DNA from: Osmia lignaria lignaria
Taxonomy: Eukaryota; Arthropoda; Insecta; Hymenoptera; Megachilidae
Length of the DNA: 64,000 nucleotides
Reading direction: 5' to 3'
Assembly: GCF_051020975.1 (NCBI RefSeq)
Contig: NC_135032.1
Location: 5,828,001-5,892,000, forward strand
Part shown: one piece after another, positions 63,418 to 64,000 of the stretch
Numbering within the stretch: the first letter of the stretch is position 1
Layout of the letters: every line of letters starts with the position of its first letter
Notes under the pieces: model-generated
The model's database searches: none
Seen by the model: only the letters and a program-made list of their open reading frames with translations
What the model was told of the DNA's origin: nothing
Program-made: the position numbers and the translations under genes

Positions 63418-63739
63418 TTGCAGATTTATCTCAAGGGAAGGGGCCTGACGGACATATTTCGAGATATTTCTTCTTCTTGTTGTTCTTCCTCTGCACAGCT
63501 AAGCTGGAAGTGGCATTTGCAGCTCGCAATAGTGCAGAGTAATCTCAAAGAAAGGGGCCACGGTGTTTCTGTATCTCTATTATGTTGGTGCGGCTTCGGA
63601 ACTTTTAAATATCTTGATATATCTCGTGAACTACGCATCTGATCAAAAAATATCATAGAACATAAAAAGTAGGAAACTTAATTCTCTACAAAAAAGGTCT
63701 CTTAACATTTTGCCATAGCTCGCTTCGTTTCCGAGATAT
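63418..63739 (+). repeat. Last complete monomer (K type)
   Basis: K copy with GTTCTTCCTCTGC and GAGTAATCTC. It has a private ATCTCGTGAAC, which breaks the CTCGAG site usual in copies without the B tail. Confidence 0.88.
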
Positions 63740-64000
63740 TTGCAGATTTATCTCAAGGGAAGGGGCCTGACGGACATATTTCGAGATATTTCTTCTTCTG
63801 GTTGTTCTTCTTCTGCACAGCTAAGCTGGAAGTGGCATTTGCGGCTCGCACTAGTGCAGAGTTATCTCGAAGAAAGGGGCCACGGTGTTTCTGTATCTCT
63901 ATTATGTTGGTGCGGCTTCGGAACTTTTAAATATCTTGATATATCTCGAGAACTACGCATCTGATCAAAAAATATCATACAACATAAAAAGTAGGAAACT
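63740..64000 (+). repeat. Right-edge partial monomer (m1-m261, D type)
   Basis: D copy cut by the window end at GTAGGAAACT. Private TTCTTCTGGTTGTTC in the pyrimidine tract, and the CATACAACAT tail seen in a few other copies. The array clearly continues to the right. Confidence 0.95.

Larger units (their letters stand above)
1..64000 (+). repeat. 322-bp satellite DNA array, head to tail, window-wide
   Basis: The same 322-bp unit recurs without interruption from end to end. Anchor TTGCAGATT (or a close variant) recurs at 313, 635, 957 and so on to 63740. Across those 197 periods the register slips by only 7 bp in total: one 1-bp and two 3-bp deletions. All monomers share one orientation, and neighbours differ by a few substitutions. 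The array enters at m11 and leaves at m261, so both true ends lie outside the window. Large homogeneous arrays like this are known from centromeric and pericentromeric heterochromatin; that placement is inference here, because no flanking chromosome sequence is visible. The monomer is not one I recognise by name. Confidence 0.99.
52148..64000 (+). repeat. Zone V: D, K, T and R monomers in short recent tandem units
   Basis: There are thirty-six complete monomers and the right-edge partial. Typical members are T (C front with GAGTAGTCTC), K (A front with GAGTAATCTC, usually GTTCTTCCTCTGC), D (ATCTCGAAGAAAGG) and R. No Q, F or S occurs. Tandem units of 5, 7, 3 and 2 monomers follow one another from left to right. 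A frequent local series is R/B, R, T, D, K, seen at 55368 and 56978. Confidence 0.88.

Noticed and set aside
1..64000. CRISPR array
   Set aside because: Units are 322 bp, directly contiguous and near-identical over their full length; there are no unique spacers between short repeats.
1..64000. Transposable element insertion or inverted segment
   Set aside because: The 322-bp register is continuous apart from 7 bp, and every monomer has the same orientation, leaving no room for an insert or inversion.
1..64000. Naming the satellite or the species
   Set aside because: I cannot match the monomer to a satellite I know with confidence; a database search of a 322-bp consensus would be decisive and was not possible.

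Overview
The whole window is one satellite DNA array. A 322-bp monomer runs head to tail in a single orientation from the first base to the last. I count 197 complete monomers (first starts at 313, last complete one starts at 63418 and ends at 63739), plus a partial copy at each edge (1-312 and 63740-64000), so the array continues beyond both ends. I see no unique DNA, gene, RNA gene, transposon insertion or inversion. In this annotation a monomer begins at TTGCAGATT, and 'm' positions (m1-m322) count from that T.

The organism cannot be named from the sequence. A homogeneous array this long with nested higher-order repeats (HORs) is typical of eukaryotic centromeric or pericentromeric heterochromatin. 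By hand count a consensus monomer is about 39% G+C and carries 11 CpGs, close to expectation. That argues weakly for a genome with little CpG methylation, such as many insects, and against a vertebrate. I do not recognise the monomer as a named satellite family.

Monomers fall into families defined by linked substitutions. A: plain. R: m104G and m112C. B: R plus a tail with m198C, m211A and m220T. G: B plus m71A. S: B plus m155A. D: R plus m130G. H: A front with the B tail. E: m184C. Q: m16C. F: m16C, m24T or C, m112G. C: m10C, m12G, m18A, m23C and m124A (Cp also m29C). W: C front, m173T, m186G. T: C front with m124A and m125G. K: A front with m124A, usually m72C.

Five zones follow from the family order. 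Zone I (1-4820) is an irregular A-rich stretch with many private substitutions. Zone II (4821-18340) is built on a seven-monomer HOR, Cp-D-B-E-F-G-H (2254 bp). Zone III (18341-27353) holds a twelve-monomer HOR (3864 bp). Zone IV (27354-52147) has Q/S-rich cassettes headed by S-C, of varying length. Zone V (52148-64000) has short, very recent tandem copies of 5, 7, 3 and 2 monomers made of D, K, T and R types. D monomers occur only in zones II and V, flanking a core of S and Q monomers, which looks like layered expansion.

The recurrent 74-codon open frame is a by-product of copying one sequence, not a gene. It lacks ATG in nearly all copies, its variants are spread evenly over codon positions, and stop-carrying monomers have themselves been duplicated. 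The points most worth checking are the layered zones, mapped hybrid monomers, near-absolute length conservation, and a GAGATA/TATCTC hexamer repeated six times per monomer that particular families lose or gain.
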